Shown: positions 27,638 through 36,836, counted from the first letter of the stretch. The stretch is DNA of 64,000 bases from Desulfobacteraceae bacterium UBA2174 (GCA_002327445.1 DCWA01000040.1:26834-90833); one strand, 5' to 3'. Notes: generated from the letters alone by a model not told the origin. A program made the numbers and translations.

Positions 27638-29389
27638 CTACACCAGCAGCATCTCGGTGATCGGCGCGCCGGCCGGCACCATGGGATAAACGCTCTCCTC
27701 GCGTTCCACCACGAAATCCATGATCACCGGTCCGGGGGTCTCGATGCCCTTTTGCAGCACCGCCTCCACCTCGTCGGGGCGGGTGGCGCGTAGCCCGGTC
27801 GCCCCGTAAGCTTCCGCCAGTTTTACGAAATCCGGCTGCACTTCCATGCCCGTGCATGCGTAGCGTTTCTCGTAGAACAGCTCCTGCCACTGGCGCACCA
27901 TGCCCAGGTACCCGTTGTTCAGGATCACGATCTTTACCGGCAGTCCGCACTGCATGGCGGTGGCCATTTCCTGGATGTTCATCTGGATGCTGCCGTCGCC
28001 GGCGATGTCCACCACCAGTTCGTCCGGAAAGGCGACCTGGGCCCCGATGGCCGCCGGCAAACCGAAGCCCATGGTCCCCAGACCGCCGGAGGTGATGAAG
28101 TGCCGCGGGCGGTCGAAATGGTAGAACTGGGCGGCCCACATCTGGTTCTGGCCCACTTCGGTGGTGACGATGGCCTTGCCGCCGGTGATCCGGTGCAAAA
28201 CTTCCACCACATACTGGGGCTTGATGGCATCCCCCTGGCGGTAGGCAAGCTGGTGGCTGCGGCGCCAGGCATCGATCCGATCCAGCCATGGGGCCCGGCG
28301 TTCGGGCAGGTCCTGCGGAAGATTCTCGCCGATGAGGGTGTTGAGGGCTTCGAGGGTCAAGCGGCAGTCGCCCACCACCGGGATGGTCACCGGTATGTTC
28401 TTGCGGATCGAGGTGGGGTCGATGTCGATGTGCACGATCTTGGCCTGGGCGGCGAAGGCGTCCGTCTTGCCGGTCACCCGGTCGTCGAAGCGCACGCCCA
28501 CCGCCACGAGCAGGTCGGCGTTGCTCACGGCCATGTTGGCCCGGTAGGTGCCATGCATGCCGATCATCCCCAGCCAGAGGGGATCCGTGCCGGGAAAGCC
28601 CCCCAGACCCATCAACGAGCAGGTCACGGGCGTGGCCGTCCGCCGCGCGAATGCGGTCAATGCCTCGCTGCCCCCTGACAGAATGACGCCGCCGCCGGCG
28701 AAGATCACCGGACGCTCGGCCTCGGCCATCAGGCCGGCCACCTTGCGCAGTTGGTGCTTGTTCGGCCGATAGTTGGGGCGGTACGCCTTGAGCCGGACAT
28801 CGCCGGAGGGCGGCGTGTAAAGGGTGCTGGCCTTGGCGACGTCCTTGGGAAGATCGATGAGCACCGGGCCGGGCCGGCCGGAACGGGCGATGTGAAAGGC
28901 TTCGCGTACGATGCGGGCCAGGTCTTCCACGTGGCTGACCAGGTAGTTGTGCTTGGTGCAGGGACGGGTGATGCCTACGATGTCCACCTCCTGGAAGGCA
29001 TCGTTGCCGATGAGATGGGTGGGCACCTGACCCGTGATGATCACCAGGGGGATCGAATCGGCGTAGGCCGTGGCGATACCGGTGACCGTGTTGGTGGCCC
29101 CCGGGCCCGAAGTGACGAGGCAAACTCCCACCCGGCCGCTGGCCCGGGCATAGCCGTCGGCGGCATGGACCGCCCCCTGTTCGTGGCGCACGAGGATATG
29201 ACGGATATCGGTCCGCATCAGGGCATCGTAGATGTCGATCACCGCCCCCCCGGGAAATCCGAACACGGTATCGACGCCCTCGCTTTTGAGCGCCGCCATC
29301 AGGATCCGGGCCCCGCTCATCTCCTGGGGTGCCGGTCCGGCGAAGACGGCCTTTCCTTTGGTCTGGCTGGTGGATTGGGCTGGATTCAT
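27638..29389 (-). CDS. ilvB: Acetolactate synthase catalytic subunit
   Basis: 583 aa ThDP enzyme that makes acetolactate or acetohydroxybutyrate from pyruvate. The catalytic Glu70 lies in RHEQGAVHAADGYAR, the FAD/middle domain around 210-350 and the ThDP motif GDGSIQMNIQE at 464-474 closing with NN at 491-492. The C-terminal region has VRQWQELFYEKRY, which is typical. First structural gene of the operon; its 5' leader carries a BCAA-rich leader peptide and terminator, so expression is probably controlled by attenuation. Confidence 0.96.
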   Translation of the reverse strand: MNPAQSTSQTKGKAVFAGPAPQEMSGARILMAALKSEGVDTVFGFPGGAVIDIYDALMRTDIRHILVRHEQGAVHAADGYARASGRVGVCLVTSGPGATNTVTGIATAYADSIPLVIITGQVPTHLIGNDAFQEVDIVGITRPCTKHNYLVSHVEDLARIVREAFHIARSGRPGPVLIDLPKDVAKASTLYTPPSGDVRLKAYRPNYRPNKHQLRKVAGLMAEAERPVIFAGGGVILSGGSEALTAFARRTATPVTCSLMGLGGFPGTDPLWLGMIGMHGTYRANMAVSNADLLVAVGVRFDDRVTGKTDAFAAQAKIVHIDIDPTSIRKNIPVTIPVVGDCRLTLEALNTLIGENLPQDLPERRAPWLDRIDAWRRSHQLAYRQGDAIKPQYVVEVLHRITGGKAIVTTEVGQNQMWAAQFYHFDRPRHFITSGGLGTMGFGLPAAIGAQVAFPDELVVDIAGDGSIQMNIQEMATAMQCGLPVKIVILNNGYLGMVRQWQELFYEKRYACTGMEVQPDFVKLAEAYGATGLRATRPDEVEAVLQKGIETPGPVIMDFVVEREESVYPMVPAGAPITEMLLV

Positions 29390-29409
29390 GGCTTCTCCCT
29401 CGATTTCGG

Positions 29410-29451
29410 AAAAAAAAATCCGTTAGCGGCTGTCGGGGGCCGCTAACGGAT
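29410..29451 (-). terminator. Attenuator terminator of the ilv operon
   Basis: ATCCGTTAGCGGC pairs perfectly with GCCGCTAACGGAT around an 8-base loop, followed by nine U on the minus strand. It sits 20 bp before ilvB and 28 bp after the leader peptide stop. CGGGGGC in leader codons Arg-Gly-Leu (29493-29499) can pair with GCCCCCG at the top of this hairpin (29434-29440), a possible antiterminator contact. Confidence 0.9.
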
Positions 29452-29478
29452 CTTTTGTCGTGTTCGGGTAATGGGTCG

Positions 29479-29577
29479 CTAGGCCATTATCAGCCCCCGG
29501 TGTGCCTCGCAGGCAATAATAAGGCCTACGAGGACGCCAATAATGAGAATCAGGCTGATAATGAAAAGGCCGGGCAT
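29479..29577 (-). CDS. ilvB operon leader peptide (attenuator)
   Basis: 32 codons, 16 of them Ile (8), Leu (6) or Val (2): MPGLFIISLILIIGVLVGLI, then IACEAHRGLIMA. AAAGGA and AAGGAG lie upstream of the ATG. Slow translation when charged Ile/Leu/Val tRNAs are scarce should stall the ribosome and let an antiterminator form instead of the 29410-29451 hairpin. It is functionally equivalent to the enterobacterial ilv leaders, but not similar enough to name as one of them. No start or function other than the leader is needed to explain the frame. Confidence 0.88.
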   Translation of the reverse strand: MPGLFIISLILIIGVLVGLIIACEAHRGLIMA

Positions 29578-29612
29578 CGGTTTTCCTTTTACTCCTTGTT
29601 CAAACTTGGAAA

Positions 29613-29642
29613 TATGTACGCCAGAGGCATGAACCAAGTCAA
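29613..29642 (-). promoter_or_regulatory. Promoter of the ilv operon
   Basis: On the minus strand TTGACT, 18-bp spacer, TACATA, placing the start ~30 nt before the leader peptide ATG. Confidence 0.55.
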
Positions 29643-29716
29643 GCCGAAAAATTGGAAGCGTTGGGTCCGGGCGATCGCACCGGCCTTTCAGCACCGGCCA
29701 GTGTTTGGGTAACTTG

Positions 29717-29745
29717 TTGACAATCAAGATAAAAATTTTTATACA
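29717..29745 (+). promoter_or_regulatory. Strong sigma70-type promoter
   Basis: TTGACA, 17-bp spacer, TATACA. It drives the plus-strand membrane protein gene at 29850 and is divergent to the ilv operon. Confidence 0.75.
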
Positions 29746-29849
29746 ACACACCATCGGCCCAAAAAAAACGGATGGATTCGGAGAGGAAACCCGGAATTTG
29801 CGTTGGCCGCCGCCGGCGATCGACGTCGCAAGCCGTTCAGAGGTGTGCC

Positions 29850-30434
29850 ATGGATTTCAAACGCCACATCGAAACCGCCTGGAACCTGACACTGCGCCAC
29901 ATCGTCGCCTTGATTCTCATCACCCTGGTCCTGTTGGCGGTGAGCGTCTTCTCCCTGGGCATCCTGGCCCCGGTGGCCTTCGCGGGCTACACCCAGAGCC
30001 TGCTGTTGCTCATCCGGAACGGGCGCGAACCCAACGCGCGGGACCTGTTTTCCCACATGAAGCTGTTTCTGCCCCTGCTCGGCTTCGGGATCGCGGTATT
30101 TCTGGCCGTTTCCTTCGGCTTCATGCTGCTCCTGGTGCCGGGACTGGTCGTCGCGCTGGCCATCACCTTCTGCTGTATCTACATGATCCCCCTGATGACC
30201 GACCGAAGCCTGGGACTAGTGGCGGCGATCAAGGAAAGCTACGCCATGGCGCGCCGGGGGGATTGGCTCGATCACGTGGTGGTGGTTTTGATCTTTCTGG
30301 CGATCAGCATGATCGGCGGCTCATTTTTCATCGGCTCGCTTTTCACCCAGCCGTTGGCGACTCTCTTCATGCTGTCGGTCTACGAGGAAAAAACCCGTAC
30401 GGCCCCGCCCGCCGCGACAACGCCGTATCCCTGA
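29850..30434 (+). CDS. Integral membrane protein of unknown function
   Basis: 194 aa with about six hydrophobic segments (ALILITLVLLAVSVFSLG; GFGIAVFLAVSFGFMLLLVP; VVVLIFLAISMIGGS). The amphipathic N-terminus and GYTQSLLLLIRNGREPNARD loop resemble DUF975/BPSS1780-type membrane proteins whose role is unknown. Start ATG 29850 follows GAGGTG; the longer frame from 29772 is less likely. C-terminal tail is Pro-rich and cytoplasmic. It is convergent with the TPR lipoprotein. Confidence 0.75.
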   Translation: MDFKRHIETAWNLTLRHIVALILITLVLLAVSVFSLGILAPVAFAGYTQSLLLLIRNGREPNARDLFSHMKLFLPLLGFGIAVFLAVSFGFMLLLVPGLVVALAITFCCIYMIPLMTDRSLGLVAAIKESYAMARRGDWLDHVVVVLIFLAISMIGGSFFIGSLFTQPLATLFMLSVYEEKTRTAPPAATTPYP

Positions 30435-30454
30435 CCGTCGAATCGGCGGTCGGA

Positions 30455-31234
30455 TCAAAGGCCGGCGGAAAGATCCCGGGCCTTTTTCGCCCAATCGCTG
30501 TCCGGGGCCAGATCGATGACCTTGCCCAATGCCTGGCGAGCGCTGTTGGTATCCCCGGTGGCCGCGTAGGCCCGCCCGAGTTCGAACTGGACCTCGGCGC
30601 GCTCGGGAACCAGGCCAGCGGCGGTCTGCAAGGGCCCCAAGGCTTCCCGGGAACGGTCTTGCTCCAGCAGAACCCTCCCCAGCCCCACCAGGGCGCGGAT
30701 GAAGGTCTGGTCCCGGAAACCTCCTCCACTGTAATGGTCCAGCGCGCTGCGGTAGGACTGCTCGGCCAATTGCAGTCGCCCGGTGCGATAGTAGGCCCAG
30801 CCGAGGTTGCACGCGGCAATATGCGGGGTGGGATAGAGCAGATCTTCCAGGATCTGCTCCAGGTGAGCGACGGCCGCGGCATACTGTTCCTGCTTGAGCA
30901 GCACCACGGCCAGGTTGTTGCGCGCCTCGGAAAAATCCGGCTTCAACGCCAAAGCCTGGTTGAAATGCTGGCCCGCCAGATCCAGGCGCCCCAGTCCATC
31001 GTAGGCCAGCCCGAGCAGATTGTGCGTCAGGGGATCGGACGGATTGAGCCGTTCGGCCTCCAGCAGCTCACGCAGCGCCCCCCGGGGATTTTGATCCAGC
31101 AGGTGCGCTTCGCCCAGGTCCCTCAGCGCCTCGGCCCGCACCAGGCGGTCGGTTTGCATCGCCGTGCACGCCGCCAAAGCCAGCGTTGCGGCCACCAGAA
31201 CCCCCATCATCGTTTGTGCCGGCCATCTCTTCAT
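30455..31234 (-). CDS. TPR-repeat lipoprotein (PilF/PilW-like)
   Basis: 259 aa. The signal peptide ends in a lipobox LAAC with Cys23, so the mature protein is probably lipid-anchored. The rest is about six tetratricopeptide units, e.g. ALRELLEAERLNPSDPLTHN, LLGLAYDGLGRLDLAG and YYRTGRLQLAEQSYRSAL. PilF/PilW and NlpI have this layout; involvement in type IV pilus assembly is an inference only, since no pilus genes are near. Located 49 bp after thrC on the same strand and likely in its operon. Confidence 0.82.
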   Translation of the reverse strand: MKRWPAQTMMGVLVAATLALAACTAMQTDRLVRAEALRDLGEAHLLDQNPRGALRELLEAERLNPSDPLTHNLLGLAYDGLGRLDLAGQHFNQALALKPDFSEARNNLAVVLLKQEQYAAAVAHLEQILEDLLYPTPHIAACNLGWAYYRTGRLQLAEQSYRSALDHYSGGGFRDQTFIRALVGLGRVLLEQDRSREALGPLQTAAGLVPERAEVQFELGRAYAATGDTNSARQALGKVIDLAPDSDWAKKARDLSAGL

Positions 31235-31283
31235 CGGTTTTCCCTGCCGTAGATCGTTTCAAGGGCGGCGTTCCAGGCGCTCG

Positions 31284-32786
31284 TCAAATCTCCTTCAAAT
31301 CCAGAATTCGGGCGATTTCCCGGCTGGTGCGGTCCACGAAACGCTCAAAATCGGCCCCTTGCAGCGGGTGCCCCGGAGCGGGCACCTTGTCCAGATCCGC
31401 CGGCCGCACCGTCATGGGGCGGTTGACGAGGGCCGCATCGGGAACGATGCCGAACTCTTCGGGAAATGTTCCGCTGAAGTACAGATCCTGGAAACCGCTG
31501 AACTTCAGGGCATGGGCCGTTGAATCCAGCACGGCCGTCTCGCCGTCGCCCACCCACCCCTGGGCCTTGGCGACCACCAGCCCGGCGAGGCACTCGCCGC
31601 CGTGGGTGCAGGCCACATGGCCGTTGCGGTTGGCGACAAGCTGCCAATCCATGATCTGCTGCTCCGTCACCCCGGCCACGAAAATGCGCCGGCAACCGGC
31701 CACTTCGTCGTAGCGCCGGGCCAGGTGAACCACCCGGGGCATGGACACCGGATTGCCGATCATGGCGGCCTGGGCCACACTGGAGCGGACCGTCACCGGC
31801 TCGAAGCGCCGTTTGGCCGGATCCGGCTCCTGGTAGTAGCGGTATACCGGATCGGCGTGGAAGGACTGGACCCCGACGATCTTGGGCAGGGTGTCGATAA
31901 TGCCAGCCTGGTGGAACTTGAGAAAACCGCTCATCACGGCGGTGATGTTGCCGGCGTTGCCGATGGGCACCACCACGACCAGATCCGCCATCGCATACTC
32001 GAAATCCTGTGCGATTTCATAGGCATAAGATTCCTGGCCGAGAATCCGCCACGCGTTCTTGCTGTTGAGCAGGGCCACGTTGTAGCGCTCGGAGAGGGCC
32101 TCGACCACCTTCATGCAGTCGTCGAAAACACCGGGAATCTCGAAGACCGCCGCCCCGCTGCCCAACGGCTGGCTCAACTGCTGGGGCGTGACCTTGCCCC
32201 GGGGCAGGAGCACCGCCGACTTGACCCGCGGTTGCAGATAGCTTGCGTACAGGGCGGCGGCGGCCGAGGTGTCGCCGGTGGAGGCGCACACCGCCAGCAC
32301 CTCGTCGAGCCGACCGCTGACAAGAAGGTGCCGGATGTAGCTGAAGGCGCTGGCCATGCCCCGGTCCTTGAACGAGGCGCTGGGGTTCTGGCCGTCGTTC
32401 TTGAAGAAAAACCGCATCCCGGCCCGCTGCTGCAGGAGCGGGTTGGCCTCCACCACGGGGGTGTGCCCCTCACCCAGGTAGACGATGGCATCGAGGGGAA
32501 TCACCGGACCGATGAACTCGTGGTAGCGGTAAATCCCCTTGAGAGCGGGAAGGGTGAGCATCTTGCGATAGTCGAACAACTGCCGCCAAGTAGTGCCGTC
32601 CACCGCCTTGAGCCGGTCGAAGTCTTCATCCTCGATCAGCAGCACCTGCCGGCAGGCCGGGCAGGTGTAAAGCAGCCGTTCGATGCCGAAACGCTCCCCG
32701 CAGCCGAGACAGCGATACACCAGCCGTCCGGAGCAGCGCGGCACGAGCATGTCCTTCAATGGACCGCGATAGTCTTCCGGCTTCAT
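31284..32786 (-). CDS. thrC: Threonine synthase
   Basis: 500 aa PLP enzyme that turns O-phosphohomoserine into threonine. A zinc-ribbon-like N-terminus (CLGCGERF, CPACRQ) is followed by the PLP lysine in NPSASFKDRGMA (~138-149), CASTGDTSAAAALYASY, and the phosphate-binding GNAGN loop in VVPIGNAGNITAV. The C-terminal CTHGGECLAGL is typical of the longer ThrC class. Start ATG overlaps the serS stop by 4 bp (ATGA). It is a two- or three-gene operon serS-thrC-lipoprotein. Confidence 0.94.
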   Translation of the reverse strand: MKPEDYRGPLKDMLVPRCSGRLVYRCLGCGERFGIERLLYTCPACRQVLLIEDEDFDRLKAVDGTTWRQLFDYRKMLTLPALKGIYRYHEFIGPVIPLDAIVYLGEGHTPVVEANPLLQQRAGMRFFFKNDGQNPSASFKDRGMASAFSYIRHLLVSGRLDEVLAVCASTGDTSAAAALYASYLQPRVKSAVLLPRGKVTPQQLSQPLGSGAAVFEIPGVFDDCMKVVEALSERYNVALLNSKNAWRILGQESYAYEIAQDFEYAMADLVVVVPIGNAGNITAVMSGFLKFHQAGIIDTLPKIVGVQSFHADPVYRYYQEPDPAKRRFEPVTVRSSVAQAAMIGNPVSMPRVVHLARRYDEVAGCRRIFVAGVTEQQIMDWQLVANRNGHVACTHGGECLAGLVVAKAQGWVGDGETAVLDSTAHALKFSGFQDLYFSGTFPEEFGIVPDAALVNRPMTVRPADLDKVPAPGHPLQGADFERFVDRTSREIARILDLKEI

Positions 32787-34057
32787 GGTGCAATCACCTC
32801 CATGCCGCCCATGTAAGGCCGCAACGCCTCGGGAATGCGCACCGTCCCGTCGGCCTGCTGGCAGTTTTCACAAATCGCCGCCACGGTGCGTCCCACCGCC
32901 AGCCCGGAACCGTTGAGGGTGTGCACCAGCTCCGTGCCCTTGACCCCCTTGCGGCGCAGGCGGATGTCGGCCCGCCGTGCCTGGAAGTCCTCGAAATTGC
33001 TGCACGAGGAAATTTCCCGGTATGTCTGCTGGGCCGGCATCCAGACTTCGATGTCGTAGGTCTTGGCCGCCGAAAATCCCAGATCCCCGGTGCACAAGGT
33101 TACGACCCGGTAGGCCAGGCCGAGCCGCCGCAGGATCGTCTCGGCATTGGCCAGCAGGGTTTCCAGCTCCGCGTAGCTCGTCTCGGGCAGGGCGAACTTG
33201 ACCAGCTCCACCTTGTTGAACTGGTGCTGGCGGATCAGACCCCGGGTGTCCTTGCCGTAGGAGCCGGCCTCGGACCGGAAGCAGGGGGTGTAAGCCGTGT
33301 AACGGAGGGGCAGGGTTTCGGCGTCCAGCACGGCGCCGGCATGAATGTTGGTCACCGGCACCTCGGCGGTGGGAATCAGAAAATAGTCCCATCCCTCGAG
33401 CTTGAAGAGGTCCGCCTCGAACTTGGGCAACTGGCCGGTTCCGGTCATGGTGGCCCGGTTGACGATGAACGGCGGCAGCACTTCGCAATAACCGTGTTCG
33501 CCCGTGTGCACGTCGAGCATGAAGTTGATCAGGGCACGCTCCAGCCGCGCCCCGGCCCCGAAGTAGAGGGGGAAGCGGGCGCCGGTGATGCGGGAGGCCC
33601 GCTCAAAATCGAAGATGCCCAGCTTTTGCCCCAAATCCCAATGGGCCTGGGGCTCGAATTCGAAGACTGGCGGCTCGCCCACGACCCTGAGCACGGGGTT
33701 GTCCTTCTCGTCGCGCCCGACCGGCACGCTCTCATGGGGGAGGTTGGGAACGGTGAGCAAAAACTGGTCAATCCGCTGCTGCAATTCGTCCAGGCCGGCC
33801 TCCAGGGTCTTGATGGCGGCGCCCACCTCGCGCATCTCGGCCATCATCGCCGAGGGCTCCTGGCCGGACTTTTTCAATCGGGCGATTTCTTCGGATACCA
33901 CGTTGCGCCGGTGGCGCAGGGTTTCGATCTGCTGCAGGTCGGTGCGCCGTCTTTCGTCCAAGGCCAAGAAGGCGTCCAGGTCCAGGTCCAGGTTCCGGTG
34001 CCCCAGGGCCTCGCGGAGCCGTTGGGGGTGTTGTCTCACCAGCTTGATATCGAGCAT
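32783..34057 (-). CDS. serS: Seryl-tRNA synthetase
   Basis: 424 aa, normal class II SerRS. The N-terminal coiled-coil arm (~25-100: RRTDLQQIETLRHRRNVVSE) binds tRNA-Ser. Catalytic motifs are motif 2 FRSEAGSYGKDTRGLIRQHQ, TSE-type serine pocket in LIPTAEVPVT, and motif 3 LNGSGLAVGRTVAAICENCQ. ATG 34057 has AGGA 6 bases upstream, while the Met two codons earlier is too close. Promoter must lie within the repeat-containing 34.06-34.2 kb region. Confidence 0.95.
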   Translation of the reverse strand: MLDIKLVRQHPQRLREALGHRNLDLDLDAFLALDERRRTDLQQIETLRHRRNVVSEEIARLKKSGQEPSAMMAEMREVGAAIKTLEAGLDELQQRIDQFLLTVPNLPHESVPVGRDEKDNPVLRVVGEPPVFEFEPQAHWDLGQKLGIFDFERASRITGARFPLYFGAGARLERALINFMLDVHTGEHGYCEVLPPFIVNRATMTGTGQLPKFEADLFKLEGWDYFLIPTAEVPVTNIHAGAVLDAETLPLRYTAYTPCFRSEAGSYGKDTRGLIRQHQFNKVELVKFALPETSYAELETLLANAETILRRLGLAYRVVTLCTGDLGFSAAKTYDIEVWMPAQQTYREISSCSNFEDFQARRADIRLRRKGVKGTELVHTLNGSGLAVGRTVAAICENCQQADGTVRIPEALRPYMGGMEVIAP

Positions 34058-34151
34058 CACCATTCCTATGTTAATTCTTCGCGGTTCGTTGAAAAAACAG
34101 CTTCCCGAAAGGTGTCCATGCGGGACCTACCGAGTTGCCTGCGCCCTAGCA

Positions 34152-34566
34152 GAGAAACACCCCTGCCCGTTAACCCGAGGAGCACATGCTCATCCCCTCC
34201 CGATAAGCACATGGCGACTACTCTGCCATCCCGAGGAACGCATGCCCACCCCGTGTCATCCCGAGGAACGCATGCCCACCCCGTGTCATCCCGAGGAGCT
34301 TGCGACGAGGGATCTCTTGGTGTCTGGCACCACTGCCCGCCGTCTTCTCAACTGCAGATTCCTCGCTGACGCTCGGAGTGACAGCGGAAAGGAGGTTGGC
34401 ATCCGGTGGACCCGTCGCCGCACGATTCGTGCTTGATCACCTCAACTTTCAATATACGAGCGCTGCGACGAGGGATCTCGGAGGTGGACCGCCACTTACC
34501 GCCCACATTCTCAAATGCAGGTTCTTCTCTACGTTTGAAAAAGGGCAGGTCAAGGCGCGATCGGAA
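34152..34566. repeat. Dispersed repeat cluster, tandem 30-bp units plus 47-bp module
   Basis: 34226-34290 has two to three 30-bp units (GTCATCCCGAGGAACGCATG then CCCACCCC) very like those at 50.22-50.29 kb. They are followed by the GCGACGAGGGATCTC end, the 47-bp CACGATTCGTGCTTGAT module at 34414-34460 and another GACGAGGGATCTC. No gene is supported between serS and the promoter at 34714. Confidence 0.85.
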
Positions 34567-34713
34567 TGACGGGAAGACACCTTAGTCACAGAGACGCTTG
34601 TTCATCAAGATGCAAAAAACGCTGAAAAAAGCCGCCACCTGGAAAAAACCAGAGATTCGAAACGATTCCGGACCTTAGTATGAAGCCGATATTTAGTCAA
34701 TGATTATTATAAG

Positions 34714-34742
34714 TTGACTTTGACACAGCCCTTCATTATATT
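34714..34742 (+). promoter_or_regulatory. Sigma70-type promoter
   Basis: TTGACT, 17-bp spacer, TATATT, ~70 bp before the cyclo-ligase ATG. I looked for 6S RNA here, which precedes this gene in some bacteria, but the promoter leaves no room for it. Confidence 0.7.
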
Positions 34743-34816
34743 ATTTGTGGAATCATTTCGGCCAAGGGGATTCCCGGGTCGAAAGGGTCTGGATTTGCAC
34801 CCCCGGAGGAAAATCC

Positions 34817-35404
34817 ATGGAGGACCAGCACACCACCAAGCAGGAATTGCGGCAGCAAATCATCTCGGTGCTGGAAAACCTGACCAAGACCGAGCGCGCC
34901 GAACGCACGCAATCCATCGAAACGCGGCTTTTCGAGTTCGCCAATTTTCTCGAAGCCCGCATCGTGATGATGTATATGCCGGGACCCGGGGAGGTGGACA
35001 CCCGGGCCATGATCCAAAAGGCGCTTCAGTACAACAAGATCATCGTACTGCCGTCCTTTTCGGCGGACACCAAGGATGTCCGGCTGTTCAAGGTCGACAA
35101 CCTGGACAGCCAGTTGATCGAAGGTCCGGCCGGCATCCCCCAGCCGGACCCCAAGCGCTGCAAACAGGTGCCGCTGGACGTGGTGGATATCGCCATCCTG
35201 CCGGCCATCGGGCTGGACGAAAAAGGGGGGCGCCTTGGCAGCGGGTTGGAACTCTACGACCTGCTCATGCCCCGCCTGGCACCCACCACCCGCAAGGTCG
35301 CACTCGGGTTCGAAGAGCAGATCCTGCCGCAGATCCACATGGAATCCCAGGACCGCTTCGTCGACATCATCATCACCAACCAGCGGACCATTTACAAGAT
35401 TTAA
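34817..35404 (+). CDS. 5-formyltetrahydrofolate cyclo-ligase
   Basis: 195 aa. It converts 5-formyl-THF to 5,10-methenyl-THF with ATP. Family pieces visible are KQELRQQIISVLENL at the N-terminus, MMYMPGPGEVDTRAMI, VLPSFSADTKDVRLFKV, and the ATP/Mg loop GLDEKGGRLGSGLELYD near 135-150 where GxRLGxGxGxYD is expected (here the third glycine is Leu). FEEQILPQIHMESQDRFVDI closes the fold. GGAGG is 7 bases before the ATG. The pcm gene follows after 6 bp. Confidence 0.9.
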   Translation: MEDQHTTKQELRQQIISVLENLTKTERAERTQSIETRLFEFANFLEARIVMMYMPGPGEVDTRAMIQKALQYNKIIVLPSFSADTKDVRLFKVDNLDSQLIEGPAGIPQPDPKRCKQVPLDVVDIAILPAIGLDEKGGRLGSGLELYDLLMPRLAPTTRKVALGFEEQILPQIHMESQDRFVDIIITNQRTIYKI

Positions 35405-35410
35405 ACTGGA

Positions 35411-36070
35411 ATGATTCCGGAACCGGTCAAATTCAAACGCCAGCGCCAGGAAATGGTGCGCAGTCAAATCGCCGGCCGCGGCATCCACGACCCTCGGGTG
35501 CTGGCCGCCATGGAGCGGGTACCCCGTCACCTGTTTGTCAGCGAAGCGCTGATGGATCAGGCCTACGGGGATTTTCCCCTGCCCATCGGCGAGCAGCAGA
35601 CCATCTCCCAGCCCTACATCGTGGCCGAGATGACCCAGGCCCTTTCCCTCGACCCCGGGGACCGGGTGCTGGAGATCGGCACCGGCTCGGGATACCAGGC
35701 CGCCGTGCTGGCCGAGATCGTGTCCCGGGTCTATACCATCGAGCGGATCTACACCCTCTACGCCCGCGCCCGCAAACTCTTCGATCGGTTGCAGTACCAC
35801 AACATCGTGACCCGCTATTCGGACGGCAGCACCGGCTGGGCGGACGAAAGCCCCTTCGACGCGATCGTCGTCACCGCCGGGGCGCCGCGGATTCCGGAAG
35901 TGCTGGTACGCCAGCTGGCCTTAGGCGGCCGCCTGGTACTGCCGGTGGGCAACGCCCACAGCCAGGAGCTGGTCCGGTTGATCAGGACCGAAAACGGCAT
36001 CGAACAGCAGGACCTGGGCGCCTGCCGCTTCGTCAAGCTGATCGGGGAACAAGGCTGGAAAGACCTCTGA
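35411..36070 (+). CDS. pcm: Protein-L-isoaspartate O-methyltransferase
   Basis: 219 aa, the standard length. It methylates isoaspartyl residues in damaged proteins using SAM. N-terminal MVRSQIAGRGIHDPRVLAAM and VPRHLFVSEALMDQAYGDFP are typical of Pcm; the SAM loop is VLEIGTGSGYQAAVLAE at ~78-94, and DAIVVTAGAPRIPEVLVRQL is the next core strand. Starts 6 bp after the cyclo-ligase stop and is likely co-transcribed from the 34714 promoter. Confidence 0.95.
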   Translation: MIPEPVKFKRQRQEMVRSQIAGRGIHDPRVLAAMERVPRHLFVSEALMDQAYGDFPLPIGEQQTISQPYIVAEMTQALSLDPGDRVLEIGTGSGYQAAVLAEIVSRVYTIERIYTLYARARKLFDRLQYHNIVTRYSDGSTGWADESPFDAIVVTAGAPRIPEVLVRQLALGGRLVLPVGNAHSQELVRLIRTENGIEQQDLGACRFVKLIGEQGWKDL

Positions 36071-36092
36071 CGCCCATTTCACAGCAGTGCCC

Positions 36093-36120
36093 TTGACTTG
36101 TCCCTGCCGGGCCTTAAATT
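36093..36120 (+). promoter_or_regulatory. Possible promoter of the PRC-barrel gene
   Basis: TTGACT, 16-bp spacer, TAAATT, ~140 nt before the ATG at 36264. Confidence 0.4.
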
Positions 36121-36263
36121 TCCTCTGTGTAGCGGCGCATCGGGTTTTCTCAAATGCATTCCCAAACGGGCAACCCTCTCCGCATCGCTGAAAAATCTCA
36201 GTGGAAACCGGAGGCGTGCCGCCAAACCCACTCGATATAACCCTGTGTTCAAGGGAGGCAGCT

Positions 36264-36836
36264 ATGACAAAGTCAACGGCAATAAAACTACTGGCAATGG
36301 TGGCAATGCTCGCATGGACTGCGGCTCCCGCCTTGGCCGACGGCGAAGGCGATACTTTCGCGGATCGCCATTTCAGCATGCGAACCGACCATTCCCCGGG
36401 GACGAAAGCGGCAAGTTCGGTCTTCGAAACGACCCCGCGGGCGAGCGCGCTCATCGGAGCCGAAGTCAGAAGCAGCGAGAATGAAAGGCTGGGCGTCATC
36501 GACGACCTGGTGATGGACAGGGAGGGTAAAGTCACCTACATCATTCTGTCCAGGGGCGGGGTGATGGGCGCCGGCGGAGACCTTGTGGCCGTTCCCGCCT
36601 CCTCTGCAGCGCTGAAGATGGGCGATGAGGGGCGAGTGATCGCCGGTATCGACAAGTCGACCATCGACTCGGCACCCGGCTTTTCTCGCGACAACTGGCC
36701 TGATTTCTCGGGCACCGAGGCCGGCGAGACGGTCCACGGCTACTTCGAACAAGGAAGCTCGATGGGGAAGGCGAAACGCCGAGTTTCAGAGCGGAACCAG
36801 GGAGTGGACCTCGAATACCTGTATCGGACCCCTTGA
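36264..36836 (+). CDS. Exported PRC-barrel protein
   Basis: 190 aa with signal peptide (LLAMVAMLAWTAAPALA). The PRC-barrel spans ~65-130: ALIGAEVRSSENERLGVIDD, LVMDREGKVTYIILSRGG and DLVAVPASSAALKM. Such extracytoplasmic barrels are usually stress or envelope proteins without catalytic activity. The C-terminal 60 residues are polar. GGGAGG is 5 bases upstream of the ATG. Followed by a terminator at 36906. Confidence 0.82.
   Translation: MTKSTAIKLLAMVAMLAWTAAPALADGEGDTFADRHFSMRTDHSPGTKAASSVFETTPRASALIGAEVRSSENERLGVIDDLVMDREGKVTYIILSRGGVMGAGGDLVAVPASSAALKMGDEGRVIAGIDKSTIDSAPGFSRDNWPDFSGTEAGETVHGYFEQGSSMGKAKRRVSERNQGVDLEYLYRTP

Noticed and set aside
34567..34816. 6S RNA upstream of the 5-formyl-THF cyclo-ligase
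   Set aside because: A promoter at 34714-34742 leaves only ~70 nt before the gene, and no 6S-like long hairpin was seen.
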